From Forficula auricularia (taxonomy: Eukaryota > Arthropoda > Insecta > Dermaptera > Forficulidae), in NCBI GenBank assembly GCA_024734495.1, contig JALMQS010000156.1, positions 347,642 through 411,641 of the forward strand: DNA of 64,000 bases. The letters run 5' to 3'. Of this stretch, positions 20,157 to 32,025 are shown piece by piece. How positions within the stretch are numbered: the first letter of the stretch is position 1; each line of letters starts with the position of its first letter. The notes under the pieces were generated by a model. The model did no database searches, was not told the origin of the DNA, and saw nothing but the letters and a program-made list of their open reading frames with translations. Made by a program: the position numbers and the translations under genes.

Positions 20157-20859
20157 CTAGCTGCAAGGCCCGCCTTCGGTGGCCCTCTTGCTAGCCAGGG
20201 GGCACGTCCCCTGGACCCCAACCCACGAACCCTCATACCCCCCACCCCGAACCCCATCCATCACCCCCACGCCGAACTCCACCCATCACCCCCACCCCGC
20301 ACCACCCTACTACTCCTCTGGACCCTAACCTGAACCACCCCACTCTATCCTCCACCACCCCACCCCCGGACCCCACCATCCCCCGGACCCCACCCCGTGC
20401 CCTCCATTTTTTTCCAATTTTCATATTTTGACCCCCCCTTTTTGGGTGTTTTTTTTAAACAAATGTTCTCAGAAATCACATCCCCTACAACTTTGCTCAC
20501 AAAAATTTTGCCGTAGAGTTAATAGTTTAGGAGTTATTTGATAATTTTCATTCGTGCACCACCCCCCCCCCCCCAAACCCCCTTTTGGGTTCAAAATATC
20601 AAAAGGTTATATAGCTATAAACGTAAGTTAGAAGACATCTGATGCAAATATGAAATTTCATAATAATCCCATCAGCCGTTTTTACGTGAGCAACTTTTCA
20701 CTGAAACCACGGAAACAGACAGACAGACACACAGACAGGAATTTTGTTCAGGGTATTTTCGTTCATAACTTTGCTTGAAACGTGTGCAACCAAAATTTGG
20801 CGTGATTTGGACCAATGTACAGACAAAACCTTAATTTTTTACATATAGATATTATAAGA
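20157..20859 (-). mobile_element. Helitron-like non-autonomous element
   Basis: On the minus strand the 3' end is a hairpin-forming GGCCACCGAAGGCGGGCC, then TTGCAG and CTAG before T. The opposite side ends in the characteristic TCTTATAATATCTATATGT. It contains a C-rich tract (20220-20400) and CAGACAGACAGACACACAG. The 5' limit is inferred; no Rep/helicase. Confidence 0.55.
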
Positions 20860-22083
20860 AATTTTACCAAAACAGATAATAATAAAAATAAGTCGAAAAC
20901 TATAATAATATATTAAATTTGCGAGAAAAACCCTGTTAGTTTTAAAAATTGAAATAAATTGTTGAATTCTTTGGGATCTGCCAAAATATTCTTCAAATTT
21001 CCCTGAATTTTAACTTTTACTTTTAATTAATTTCGACAAATTGGGGAAACAAGCAAATAAATTAGGTACATTAATGGCATTTTGTGACATTTTTTTTATA
21101 AGTTTACAATTTTGTGTCGGTCCGCATTAATATTAGCGCTGGACAGCATGCGGCCCGCTGGCCGCGAGTTGGACACCCCTGATTTACATGTATATCAAGA
21201 AAATTTCTTCAATAGAAGTGTTTATTAAAATTTTCTCTCTATAATAATAACTAAACATTTTGTTCCTTTTGTTTTAATTTCAAATGATCTTTAGAACAAA
21301 CATTCGTTATGCATATAGTCCCTGTGACCATTGATACTATAGCGGGAGCATAATTGGTACGGATATGAGGAAATGCGTATTCTCTGTGAAACAAGAATGA
21401 ATACAATGTATATGTGCCTGATAGAGTAGTGGTACAAGAGTGACACATGTTTTGCTATCCTAGTGGTAGTGGTGGCCACGCGTTTCAATGAGAAGGCCCC
21501 CGGGGGGCGGGGGTGGGAGCATTCAGCCTCAATGGCTTTAATGACGAAAGCGCCCCCGACCTCCATAACCCCGAGTTATAACGCGTCGGATTAAAACACC
21601 CTTAAATGCAACTGTCTACAATCCACCCCGGGGCGGGGGTGGCTGACGCACTAAAAGCCCCCAGGGATTCTTTGTGAGCCCATTGAGTCCCATTGAGGGC
21701 TCGGAGGCACTCGCAAGTACCCCGGGCCTGACAATTGCTTGAGACGGTGCCTTCCGTTCCATGCACGTTCATTACACTTCGTGACTTGGATAATTATTGC
21801 TTTTCATTTTCTTTGGATCAAATTTCGTTCTAGCTACTTGACAGCGTATTTGAATGTGTAGATGTAATTAAATATAGTAACAAATGAGTGAACATGACAA
21901 CATGAGCATATATTATTAATTCGCTCATGTAATTTAAAATTTCATAAACTTGAATTAACATTTTAAGAACAAATTTAACGAGCAGTTCCTACAAATAATC
22001 AAAAAGTTTCATCTTTGTTAAACATACATAATTTTCTTTAAAAGATATAAATTAAAGATTGAGTCTTCTATTAAACTATCAAT
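20860..22083. other. Mixed stretch with a hAT-like end and a GC-rich patch
   Basis: At 21150-21180 the minus strand starts CAGGGGTGTCCAACTCGCGG, a typical hAT-Charlie-like terminus without an identified partner. 21460-21760 is GC-rich with two GGGGCGGGGGTGG motifs (21499-21515 and 21630-21645), otherwise unassigned. No protein-like ORF. Confidence 0.4.
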
Positions 22084-23236
22084 CATTGGCGTAGTTAGGG
22101 AATTTTCCTAGGAGGGGGGGAGGCAGCAGCAGTGGCTGCGTCAGGGTTGAGCGAGGTGTGGCGACCGCCCAACCAAATTTTTGTTGGAAAAACTGCAATT
22201 TTTTGCAAAAAATCGGAGTTTCCTTAATAAAATGAAAATTACTGATCCTAGGAACTTGATTCCTATCTCATTCTGTAGGAAATCTTATTGACTTGAACTT
22301 TTAGTTGAACCACTTTTTTGATAAAACTCTTAGATTTATTGATATCCAGCATTATCCATGACGCATGAGGATTGGATCATATCCTATCCGGAAAATGTAG
22401 GAAATATATAAATCAAAGAGTTTTAACAAAAATGTGCTTCAAGTAAACGTTCAAGTCAACAAAATTTTCTAGAGAATGAGATAGAAATAATCAAGTTTCT
22501 AGGATGAGTGGTTTTCATTTTATGAAGGAAAAACTGAGATTTTTTTGCAAAAAATTGCTTTTTTTCAAAATTTCAACCTCAATACCAATTAAAATGAAAC
22601 TTTGTTTAAATTGTAGCAAATTTAATCTAGTTTTAAAATGTATAGAGGCTTCATTGTTGAAAACGTGCTCCTTCATGGTCAAAATGGGAAAAAGTCAAAA
22701 AAAGTGCGAGTTTTATTGATATTCAAAAGTGTTCCTGAGGGCTGTTTTTGGATCCCCATTAAAAATCGAACTACTAAACCAATTTTGCATTTCTTTTTTT
22801 TAATCGACGTGAAAATTTGTCCTCTTTAATTTACTATAGAACAGTTATTTATAAAATATGAGCTGTTTTCGAGTTATAAGCGAAAAACTGGAAAAAGACC
22901 GAAAATTTCGAGGTTTTTCGGCCCAAAAGTGGTCCCCCAGACTTTCGAGGTCCCAAACTTAGATTTGGCATACCCACACCATACCAAATGATCCTAAAAA
23001 ATCTTTTCCTGCAATTAATATAAGCTGAAACCCCCTTATTTACTGGGCTATATGAGAAGATACTTTTTTTTGGGATCTACATTTTTCAATCTGTATTGAC
23101 TTTTTAAGAATAATATTAATCTCATACCATAAATAGTTATTGAGATATTGACTTGAATTTTCTAAGGGGGGGGGGGGGGCAAGGAGTTTTCTAGGGGGAG
23201 GGCAGTGCCCCCTCGCCCCCCTTAATTACGCGCATG
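22084..23236. mobile_element. Large non-autonomous hAT-like element
   Basis: 1,153 bp with TIRs CATTGGCGTAGTTA and (minus) CATGCGCGTAATTA, flanked by ctatcaat (22076-22083) and atatcaat (23237-23244), an 8-bp TSD with one mismatch. Subterminal G-runs at both ends. It contains an internal inverted repeat: 22200-22330 pairs with 22430-22560 (blocks GATCCTAGGAACTTGATT and AATCAAGTTTCTAGGATG). A related interior occurs at 42930-43310. No transposase. Confidence 0.7.
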
Positions 23237-23244
23237 ATATCAAT

Positions 23245-24198
23245 ATCTATCTATCTACTCTTATTATAAGATCAAAAATTGTATATTTATATTTTTATTA
23301 TTATTTTTTTTTATTTTGAAAACGGCTGTAACGATTTTTGATAAAACAAACTTTTTTGAGGAAGAGAAAATCTTTTGGCTATAGGTCTCTACCTTGGCAA
23401 AATTCATCTTAATGGGGTTCGGGATTGTTTATCATTTTTATAAGAAAATTCTCAAATTTTTACCATCGACTCATTGATGTATTAAATATTCATTCCCGAA
23501 ATTTGAAGTTGATCATCTGTCCCATTACCGAGAAATAAATTATTGAAAATTGTCCTTTTAACATGGAAGTAAATGGACCGAGCTTTTAAAATGGCTATTA
23601 GTTCTATACAAATTATACCATTTTCAACAAATTTATACAGATTAATAATTCAACTTTTATGAATCGAATGATACATTTTTCAATAGATTTGACAGTCTAG
23701 TTAAATTGTTATTCACAAATGTAAAAATAAAAAGTTATTTGCAGCCAACAGAATATAACAAAACCACTAGTGTAGAATTCCAACTCTATTTCTTGAAATC
23801 GTTTTTGTGTTAAATAAATGTTTTTATAATGAGAAAAAATTTATCTCAATATTATTTTTATTAATATTATCAAAACAAAGATTTGTTTCCGAAATTAACC
23901 TTATTATTAACAATTTTTTTATTAAAAAATTTAGTAGGCAGAAGTTGTTACTCTGCAGAAATACAAAAGATTTTTTCGTAGGTCAACCAGATAGAGCTGC
24001 TGTCCGGCTGTCCCGAACCTCCTTAATTGACTTTTTCCTTATTAAAGTAATTACTGGCAGGCAAAAATGTCAATAAAATGTATAATTACATTTTTTTCAA
24101 TTTCCTTTAATTAATTAATTGGATCTTTAATTTTAAAACCCACTAATAGTTCAAAACAAATATTATTATATATGAAAATTAGGAAATTTAATTAATTG
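23245..24198 (+). repeat. Dispersed repeat C, copy 1
   Basis: Blocks shared with 29210-29560: AAAATTGTATATTTATAT, GATAAAACAAAC(T)TTTTT near 23340, and the segment from AATTGACTTTTTCCTTATTA to ACCCACTAATAGTTC (about 24025-24160). In this copy the two blocks are separated by about 600 bp of other DNA. Non-coding. Confidence 0.65.
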
Positions 24199-24395
24199 GG
24201 GATGGTTGGGTGAAAAGGAGATAATAATGGAATTGGAATAATTATCGGAAAAGAGGTTTTTTTCTTTAATTAGTTTTTTCCTCTTATTAAAAACAAGGAC
24301 TAAAAAGATGATCAAGGACACTCGATGGTGGAAAAGTAATCTCCGGAGTCGAAGCTAAAATACAATGTATACATTAATTCATGTAAAATTGGTTT
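24199..24395 (+). mobile_element. D-family retroposon D6
   Basis: Carries the D signature (ATTATCGGAAAAGAGG; GGAAAAGTAATCTCCGGAG; TACAATGTATACATTAA). Flanks tttaattaattgggg and tttaattagttggag form a possible imperfect TSD. No poly(A) is left. Confidence 0.75.
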
Positions 24396-24513
24396 AATTA
24401 GTTGGAGGTATTTTTTATTGCAGACTAAATTATCAAAAATAATACTAATACTATCACTTTTAACTAAAGAAAGAAAATTACCGAGCAACGCTCAGTGTTC
24501 CAAGTAATTTTTA

Positions 24514-24734
24514 AATTGAATTTTTTTTGCCGAGAGTAGCAGAATTTTTGTATATTGAAGGAGACAATAAAAGAGTGTGTCTTCTGCTGGAATTATAAAT
24601 TCATAGATTACTTCCTGTGAATCCATTGTAATAGACTGATGAAGAGGGCAAATCCCTCGAAACTATAGTCTCGTTATAAATAAATAAAATTTATAATTCC
24701 TGCAGAAGACACACTTTTTTATTGTCTCCTTCAA
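24514..24734 (+). mobile_element. F1b: hammerhead-bearing retroposon
   Basis: 221 bp with a perfect 13-bp TSD, caagtaattttta (24501-24513 and 24735-24747). Head GCCGAGAGTAGCAGAATTTT, then an inverted left arm of about 45 bp (GGAGACAATAAAAGAGTG...) that stops before the ribozyme, then the body with the ribozyme, ending CTCCTTCAA. It sits just after a Helitron-like hairpin end. Confidence 0.85.
24627..24680 (+). ncRNA. Hammerhead-like ribozyme, family F1 (copy b)
   Basis: CTGATGA 24636-24642, helix II GAGGG/CCCTC with loop CAAAT, GAAAC 24659-24663, putative cleavage triplet GTC 24668-24670. Stem I as in copy a. All core positions are intact. Confidence 0.75.
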
Positions 24735-24747
24735 CAAGTAATTTTTA

Positions 24748-25879
24748 TTTATTTGTGGATAATTTCGAAGACTTTGCATTCATCTTCAGTATATGTAATA
24801 TTTATAAAAAATGAATTTATTTTCGGGAAAAATTAAAAGATTACTTAAGCGATTAGATTACATACCAACTTGGGTGCTGGCATGGTTGCATATGCCTCCT
24901 AAATTTGATATTAATTATTCAATTTTTAACGTAAAAGAAAATCTAGATTAGGAATTTTCAGATGTAGTGAAGCAACAAGGGAACCATTGGAGGATCTTCT
25001 CAAACTGAGAATTTATTAGAATTTTGCGCAGGGATTTTCAAGGGTTCATCGCCTCGACCACCGATGGACATCGCTATTTATCAAATTTAATTCTTATGTG
25101 ATAGAAATTTATTAAAATTAAATTCGCAGTTTTAGTAGATGTAGTATGCAGTAGTTAGAGGGAGGGAGGGATGATATGTGATGCCAACGATGACGTTCTC
25201 TCTTTCTGTTTTGGGGACCTGCACTCTTCCCTTTGATTTCCTTCCAGGAGACAGCAAATGCGGAGTCGTCTTAGGCCTCTTAGGGATATTTTGTGATGTG
25301 TTTCCCTCTCTTGTGACATGCAATTTAGTTTTAAGACCCGCAAGAGAGCTAAAGTCGACGCCACCCATTTGTTCAACCTATGAACGAGTCACGAGGGAAG
25401 ACAAGGTTCGATCTGATTTTTAAAGATCGAGGTCCAGGTTCATCTTGCATGTGCTTGCATGTTATATGTCTTGCCGAAAAGTCGTCGCTTGACGCCTTGT
25501 TCAAATGGAACAACAGGGTGGTAATGGGAGCCTGGGGACTATGTGTCTTTGAGGACGGGTTTGAGGTGGCTCTATGGACTAGAACGAAGATCAGAAGGTT
25601 GTCCTTTGCTTCCTCAGGAATAGCCTAAGGAAGAAGAGCGGCTGCCTTGTGGCTAGGTGCACGAGCCGATTGGCGGGGACCATGCACTGCGTTACACTTA
25701 AAGTTCTTTTCCTCATTTATTTAACCACTTGCTTAATAAGGTTTTTCACTTCCCCCCCTAGCTGGTAAACATACTGAAATATGAACATGATATTTATAAT
25801 TTATAGATGAGCCAAGTGGAAATGTTAGGTAGGATCTCTTTCAGCTCGCCCTGGTCTCTCGTTCTATCTGTATTCCAAA
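24748..25879. other. Stretch with a GC-richer, possibly single-copy island
   Basis: 25130-25720 is clearly richer in GC than its surroundings and shares nothing with the repeats here. Overlapping frames are open on both strands (for example 25380-25628, +, 82 codons; 25132-25368, -, 78 codons), but none has a recognised motif, so I call no gene. It could be an exon of a non-coding transcript or diverged coding DNA. Confidence 0.35.
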
Positions 25880-26450
25880 TAAACTGCAACGGATCGTTTC
25901 TAAACTTTATCCAAATTACCTACTATCTTATTCAAAGATAAAGTACTTTAAAATATAATTTTACAAAAAAACTTTATATGACCTTTTTTGTGGTTCTCAA
26001 GGTACTTAATTACAATATTAAATTTCATCAAAATTGGTTTAGTCATTTTCAAAATATTTAGAAAAAACTAAAAAAGTAGTGAAATAAAGTACTAATGTTT
26101 GTGGCCCGATATGTACCAAAAACTAATCAGCGCTTCAGTTTCTTAAAGTAATAGTAAGATTTCAATTTCATTTCAATTGTACGGTGTGGAAAAAATTGCG
26201 GTCGAAAAAAATGATAACATACATCCATCCGCACGCACTTCCTGAAAAAATCGCACTTTTTGGCCTCTGGACGAAACGCATCTAATTTTTTGAAAAACTG
26301 TCAGCTAAAATTCAATCTAAATGAATACTACAATTTGTGACTTTAATTGAAACTATGGGTTCTTTAGTTTTTACCTGAGGAGCCTTTGAAGTCGCGCTTG
26401 CCGCGAGACCGATTACAATACTTTACCCATGGATACGCATTGGATAAAGT
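25880..26450 (+). repeat. Dispersed repeat A, copy A2
   Basis: From AAACTGCAACGGATCGTTT to GCATTGGATAAAGTAAAAAT. Carries only two CATC units (about 26223-26231) at the microsatellite position. Confidence 0.8.
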
Positions 26451-27166
26451 AAAAATCTCGCTCTCACTGATATATGTCTTCAGGCTCTCTCGAAGTCCAA
26501 TTATAAAAATTTCAATTTTACTCTGATATTAAAATTACAAGAATTAGATTTGTATGAAATAAGATTTGAATTTTCTGCGATTTAAAGGGATTAATTTTGT
26601 TTACTTCATACGTCTTGATGACTAAATTAGTAGGATGTAGTAAAGGGAGGGGGGTTTCTACTAATGTTTATGTTCTAAGTGTTCTAGGTCAAAAAGGTTT
26701 TTTTCAACATCTGGAGACGATGAAAAAGTCAAGAGATAGATCGACTGTCCAATGCATCCATTGAAGGTGAATATATACAATATTTAATCATTTATTTTTC
26801 TCTCTTTTTTTCTTAAATAATTGAGTGTTTGCAAAAATGATTCGCTACTATCTAAACATAGGGAATTTGAATGATTAATTTTTCCTTGATATCCCAAATA
26901 ATAAAATTTTATTTTTTTATTATTTATTTATGTATGTCAGTTTCTTTTCTTTTAGTTGAAGATGGGAGGTTGGTTTGTTGGGGTGGAGATATCTCGACCC
27001 ATCAGTTCAAGCCGTCGACAAATCAGCACTACGGTAGGCATTCTTACTCAATGAAAATGAAATTTAAATTTATTCGATTAAGAATAATATTATATGGTAT
27101 CTTATTTAAAATTTTGACCTCGACATTGCCAATGGGCTCAAAATTAAGGTGGAGGGGGTTGTAATC
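26451..27166. other. AT-rich stretch, no gene recognised
   Basis: Contains a G-run at about 26646. A frame at 26871-27164 (+) is hydrophobic and Phe/Ile-rich from AT-rich DNA; no motif. Nothing supported. Confidence 0.35.
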
Positions 27167-27771
27167 ATAAATAAACTGCAACGGATCGTTGCTAAACTTT
27201 ATCCAAATTCATTTGAAATATTAATATGTTCTAGAGTAAAGTACTTTAAAATATAATTTTACTAAAAACTTTATTTAACCTTTTTTGTGGGTCCCGAGGT
27301 ACTTAATTAGGATATTAAATTTCATCAAAATTGGTTAAGTCATTTTCAAGATATTTAGAAAAAACTAAAAAAGTACTGAAATAAAGTACTAATGTTTGTG
27401 GACCGATATGTACCTAAAACTAATCAACGCTTCATTTTGTTAAAATACTGGTAGGTTTTCAATTTCAATTCATTCGGTGCAACGGTGTGGAAAAATTCGT
27501 GGACGAAAAAAACGATAACACACACACATCCATCCATCCATCCATCCATCCATCCGCACGCACTTCCAAAAAAAATGGCACTCTTTGGCCTCTCGGCGAG
27601 ATCCCAGGTAATTTTTGGCAAAACCGTCACGTGCTAAAATTCAATCTCATTGAATACTTCAATTTGTGACCTTAATTGAGTCCATGGGTCTTTACCTGAG
27701 GACCCTTTGAAGTCGCGCTTGCCGCGAGAACGATTCCAATACTTTCTCCCATGCTTCGCATTGGATAAAGT
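27167..27771 (+). repeat. Dispersed repeat A, copy A3
   Basis: Complete copy: AAACTGCAACGGATCGTTGC at the left, CTTCGCATTGGATAAAGTA at the right. The internal microsatellite is (CCAT)n at about 27525-27556. Serves with A4 as the reference for the family. Confidence 0.85.
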
Positions 27772-27774
27772 AAA

Positions 27775-28165
27775 AATACACACACATTTGCCTACAAACA
27801 ATGACAGTGAACGTATCGATAGTGCCCAACATTTTCAAGACAGCAACAGCCGAGACGTCAGCCACCATAATGTAAGTAATACACCTTCAACCACAAAACA
27901 ACCAAAACTTCCTAAATATCCAAATCTACCCAACCTTCCGACTGAAGAAATTCACTCGGAAGACACCCTCCAAAACGAACCTTGGACTACAAGGTTAAGA
28001 CCACGTAGACCACCCACCCCCTCTCTTGAAAATGGCTCCAAAAGGAGAGCCGAAAAACGTCGAGTAAAACTCTCAAACCCACGCGGAGAAACTCGAAAAA
28101 CCTCTAATGACCTAGAACTTATCCGCGGAAGCCTCACTGAACATATAGTATATATATATATATAT
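27775..28165 (+). pseudogene. Unrecognised coding-like fragment, basic and Pro-rich
   Basis: An open frame from before 27775 to a stop near 28180 encodes about 120 residues rich in Pro, Asn, Ser, Arg and Glu, with PKYPNLPNLPTEE and a basic GSKRRAEKRRVK segment. Base composition (A/C-rich, little poly-A/T) differs from the surrounding DNA, which suggests past coding. It joins directly to the end of repeat A3, so the N-terminal part is not genuine. It resembles in composition the ORF1/gag proteins of retrotransposons, but no CCHC knuckle is visible. Function unknown. Confidence 0.3.
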
Positions 28166-29209
28166 TTGAATTATAGTTAACAGAAGAAACTTGCTACAAG
28201 ATTTTGTTCATGAATTATCGATAAAATGATAAATGATGCAAAATTATAATATTATAAATATAAGAGAAGGGCTAGATGTAGGTAAGGCAGTCATGTGGAT
28301 GGCCATATCAGCTTATTTTATTAATATAATTTAGCAACTTTTTATAGTCCCGTTAGTGAAGGAAATAACAATTATCTCCATTCATTCCAGTAATTTGGCG
28401 ACTTCTCTTTAATACCTAATTACTGTTTCCATAAATTTTATTGTGTTTATTGAAACATATAAATAAATTATGCATACATCCCCAGAGAAAAAAATCTGCG
28501 GGCGCCCATGCAGCTCTAAATAATATTATCGGAAATAATTAAGTATTGAAATGTTGGACAATATTTTAATTACTCGATGATTTGTAAAAAATATAAATGT
28601 GAAAGTAAAAATAAATTAATTAATAAAATATATTTATTATTCAGAAGATATATAATATTTAATTTATTCCTAATAAAAACTGATATGTTGAACATTTTAA
28701 TTTTAAAAATTTTCTTACCTATTTAATAAAACAATTATTTATATTTATAAGGATTTTTAAAATTATAATTATTTATTTAAATTATATGTACCTATATAGT
28801 CAAACTTCTGGATTATACAATATATCTGTTAGCTTTTATGTTCTCTTGCAAGACAGTGTCAGCTTGATTTAGCTTGGTAATTACCCGTATAAAATGCGTG
28901 TTGCCAACTACATAGATTCGATCTAATTCCAATCATGTAGTAGTTAGTAGTAGTAACAGCAACATTACATTTCTTAGATTTGCAACGGCTCAACCATTAT
29001 AAATAACAACTATAATTCTTCCGAGTGAAGCGGGAAGCAAACAAACATAACACAATAAATTACATACCAATCCGATATTTATACAGAGAGCTATAAATTT
29101 TCGGAAAAATAAAAAACGGGGCGTAACTAAAGTCATCAGCACCCCCTCCCCGGTCCCCAAAATCTTCTCCTAAGCCCCTATATTTTGAAACTATTAAACA
29201 TGTATTTAA
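28166..29209. other. AT-rich stretch with a repeat B fragment
   Basis: 28287-28330 is the start of repeat B in inverse orientation (GTGGATGGCCATATCAGCTT). 28497-28516 carries TGCGGGCGCCCATGCAG, like the hAT end near 6945. Otherwise unassigned. Confidence 0.45.
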
Positions 29210-29560
29210 TGAATCTACTCTTATTAAATAAACGAGCAAAAATTGTATATTTATATATTTGTATCTTTTTTCTATTTTGAAAACTGCTCTAACGATTTTG
29301 ATGAAACAAACTCTATTAAGAAGTTTTGAGGATGAGAAAGCGATCTGGCTAGGTTTGGACCTTATCAAAATTCATTTTAATTGACTTTTTCTTAATTAAA
29401 GTAATTATTGACAGATGAAAATGTCAATAAAAAAGTTTGTTTACATTTTTTTCAATTATCTTTTATTTATTAATTGGCTTTTTAATTAATTTTAAAACCC
29501 ACTAATATTTTATAACAAATATTATTATATGTTAAAATTAGGAAATTTTAATTATTTTTT
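29210..29560 (+). repeat. Dispersed repeat C, copy 2
   Basis: Compact copy of the blocks seen at 23245-24198: TTGTATATTTATAT, AACGATTTTGATGAAACAAA, AATTGACTTTTTCTTAATTA and AACCCACTAATATTT follow each other directly, showing that copy 1 has been split by an insertion. Confidence 0.65.
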
Positions 29561-29689
29561 TTTATTTAATTGTTTTCAGGAAGATGCCCAATTAGCCAGT
29601 CCAGTATTCTATCTTCTCGGTTTTTAAAGTTTTACCTTTTTACCTGAATTTTAAATTAAAAATAATATAAATATACAGCTTTTGACTGA

Positions 29690-29733
29690 AGCAAAAAGTT
29701 ACCGTTAGCATCGCTCGGTGCTCCAGGTACTAA
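29690..29733 (+). repeat. Helitron-like 3' hairpin end
   Basis: GCATCGCTCGGTGCTCCAG follows the interrupted hairpin arm ACCGTTAGC and ends TACTAA before T, matching CTRR loosely. Same module as 12938-12975. It abuts the LINE fragment, so it probably inserted there. Confidence 0.4.
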
Positions 29734-29996
29734 TAATAAAGAATGGCAAAGACAATGGATAGAATCTTCAAGACTTAAAGGTTTCAACCTTTATTTGTTG
29801 AGAAGTAAGGTTGGCAGAATTCCATGGTATCATGAAATAATTGGACCTAGATTATTTTATTCTACTATAAATAGAATGAGACTAAACCATGCGCTGTATC
29901 CGGCACATTTTTTTAAAATAGGACTGTATGATGAGGGAGAGTGTTCATGTGATGGTATATCATGGGGATGTCTCAATCATATGATATTTAGTTAGT
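29728..29996 (+). pseudogene. C-terminal fragment of a LINE ORF2-like protein
   Basis: The frame AAT AAT AAA GAA TGG... encodes NNKEWQRQWIESSRLKG, then the stretch YSTINRMRLNHALYPAHFFK and IGLYDEGECSCDGISWGCLNHM. The pattern INR.R..H..YPAH..KIG......C.C....LNH.IF corresponds to the region after RT/RNase H in insect non-LTR retrotransposons, where a Cys/His cluster follows an RLR-GH motif. About 88 codons remain; a stop follows MIFS. A 5'-truncated relic bounded by a Helitron-like end on the left and F2a on the right. Confidence 0.6.
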
Positions 29997-30190
29997 TAAT
30001 AGAGTAAAGGGTGTGTAGTTTCACAGTGAATGAAATAAAACTCAAAGAGGTTTATACAAACTCAATATATTTCGGATTATTAGTCCATCATCAGGAGTTT
30101 ACAAGTTAATACTGGTATTAGCAGCTCTATTGATGAAATATAGTTTAATATAAACCTCTTTAATTTATTTTATTCACCTAATGAAACTAC
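29997..30190 (-). mobile_element. F2a: hammerhead-bearing element
   Basis: Body in inverse orientation: GAGTAAAGGGTGTGTAGTTT, TTCATTCACTGTGAAAC complement, then the ribozyme. A second partial copy (TATAAACCTCTTTAATTTAT, then ACTACAATG) in the other orientation follows at 30150-30195, so it is an inverted pair with one decayed arm. TSD not resolved. Confidence 0.65.
30058..30100 (-). ncRNA. Hammerhead-like ribozyme, family F2 (copy a)
   Basis: Minus strand: stem I AAACTC (30100-30095) with GAGTTT (30063-30058), CTGATGA (30094-30088), helix II GGA/TCC around CTAATAA, GAAA (30073-30070), helix III reduced to the self-complementary ATATAT, putative cleavage after ATT. All core bases are present; one extra T follows CTGATGA. 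Confidence 0.6.
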
Positions 30191-31790
30191 AATGTAGCAT
30201 CATATTTCACAAACCTACTTCCACTGTAAATAAAATTGATATTTAGTTGTCTAAAATTTGATTTAGAGATAGATTAGAGGGTGATTGATTTTAGATGTTC
30301 AAAGGCCATGGAATTTGGCGCATCTTTTGTCTTTCGAGAGAGTGGAAATATACAAATCATTGATTAGGTTTATCCTAGCAAATAAGATCAACTATAATAC
30401 AATTTAATGAAAACTACAGTTATTATACCTAATTTATATTTGGCTGTGAAAATTTTATTTGTGACATTTTTTTCATTATTTATTTATTAATTTACTGTTC
30501 TATTTATTTATTTATTTATTATTTTTTATTTATTTATTTATTATTTTTATTCATTATGTATTATTTTCATTGTCTGTGATACTATTTGATTGTTTATAAT
30601 TAATTACTTATTCATTGTATATTTGATTGTACACAATTTTATAATTGTTATGCATAATTTATATTTGGATGTGAAAATTTTAGACTCATGGTAGACTGGC
30701 TACAATGGAATTCATTCCGAGGCCATTAAGAGGAGAGAAAATAAAAAAAAAACATGTATTTAAATGAGTATTTTTTATAAGTAGAGATAAAATATAATTT
30801 GATTAAAATATCTTGAAAAAATATTTTTATGCTTTTTCAAGGAAGAAAATTTTACAAAGGGTTCTTCTTTAAGTGCCATATCAGGTGGTGCTGGCAAATA
30901 GAGCTCGCGAAATATTCGTTTTCAAAATTACCGCCGTGTCAAATGGGAAAATAGATGGGGCTGTGTGCCTCGATATTTTGAGGCACTAATTGCTATCTTC
31001 TTTCTATTTTCATTGCTTTTTTTCTAACCTTAACACGAAATTTTGTTAAACTCAGTTCTTATTTTGAGCTCGTTAAGAATGGTCTTAACTCATTTGATAG
31101 CGTGAGTAAAATTACTATTATATCAACCAATTATTATTTCACTTTCTTATCTATTTCTGTCTGCCTTAAAAAATAGTCCTCGAATACCGGAAAATTGTTG
31201 AATTTTACAATGTAATCGCATTTTGTTTTCTCTTCCAATCAGGTAAAAGGTTTTTTTTCTACATCTCTGGATTATGTTTCTATGTTTGCTTTACCTTGAT
31301 TAATTGAGTTTATTAATCTGTTTATTTTGTTTCTCCCAATCAGACTCCCAATCAGACAACCAACCAGATGACCAGAATAAGGAAAATCATTTCTTTTAAC
31401 CTCAAATTTGCACACATGTTTGTGATAAACCGATAAGCAACAATTATTTTTGAACCTACGCAGAGAGCGTTAATATGAATTATTAAGTGCCCAAAATTCA
31501 TGATAAAGCAGATAGATCGCAAGCATATTTTTATTTGTTTTTTCATCAATTTTGATTGATCTTGAGTTTTTTTCTATTTGTTTATTTGATTTACAACCAA
31601 ATAGAGAATAGATTAAATTGTGTTGCAAGCTGCGATCACCTGGCTATATATTATATGTTTAGCAATTTCTTGTGCTAAAAATGCAATTTGGCGTTTATTA
31701 ATTAACTTTTACTAAAATTAAACGGAAGCATACGAACATTTTCTTCATCTTAAATTGAATTAATTTATATTAATACTTTAATTTGTATTG
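30191..31790. other. AT-rich stretch, no gene recognised
   Basis: (TTTA)n runs at 30475-30545. GTTCTTCTTTAAGTGCCATA at about 30861 is the tail of SINE-R (minus), a severely truncated copy. No protein-like ORF. Confidence 0.45.
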
Positions 31791-32025
31791 CAATTGGCTG
31801 AACTTTTAATTACTCTAATTTATATATATAATTTATTTATATATATATAATTGGCTTATATTTTGTGCAATTTAGATTTTGCAATTGGCTGAACTTTTAA
31901 TTACTTTGATTTATATATATAATTTATTTATATATATAAAATTTGCTTATATTTTGTGCATATTTATATTTTTGCAATTAGCTGAAACTTTAACTTCTTT
32001 ATTTATATATATAGTTTTAATTTAC
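31791..32025. repeat. Tandem repeat, unit about 95-105 bp, about 2.3 copies
   Basis: GCAATTGGCTGAACTTTTAA occurs at about 31790 and 31883, with a diverged GCAATTAGCTGAAACTTTAA at about 31975. Each is followed by (TA)n-rich AATTTATTTATATATA and CTTATATTTTGTGCA. Confidence 0.85.

Noticed and set aside
19903..20160. Lys/Thr/Asn-rich ORF
   Set aside because: Composition follows from A-rich DNA and there is no domain.
20233..20424. Gly/Val/Trp-rich ORF on the minus strand
   Set aside because: Produced by the C-rich low-complexity tract inside a Helitron-like element.
21291..21566. 91-codon minus-strand ORF
   Set aside because: No recognisable motif; it runs across unrelated AT- and GC-rich segments.
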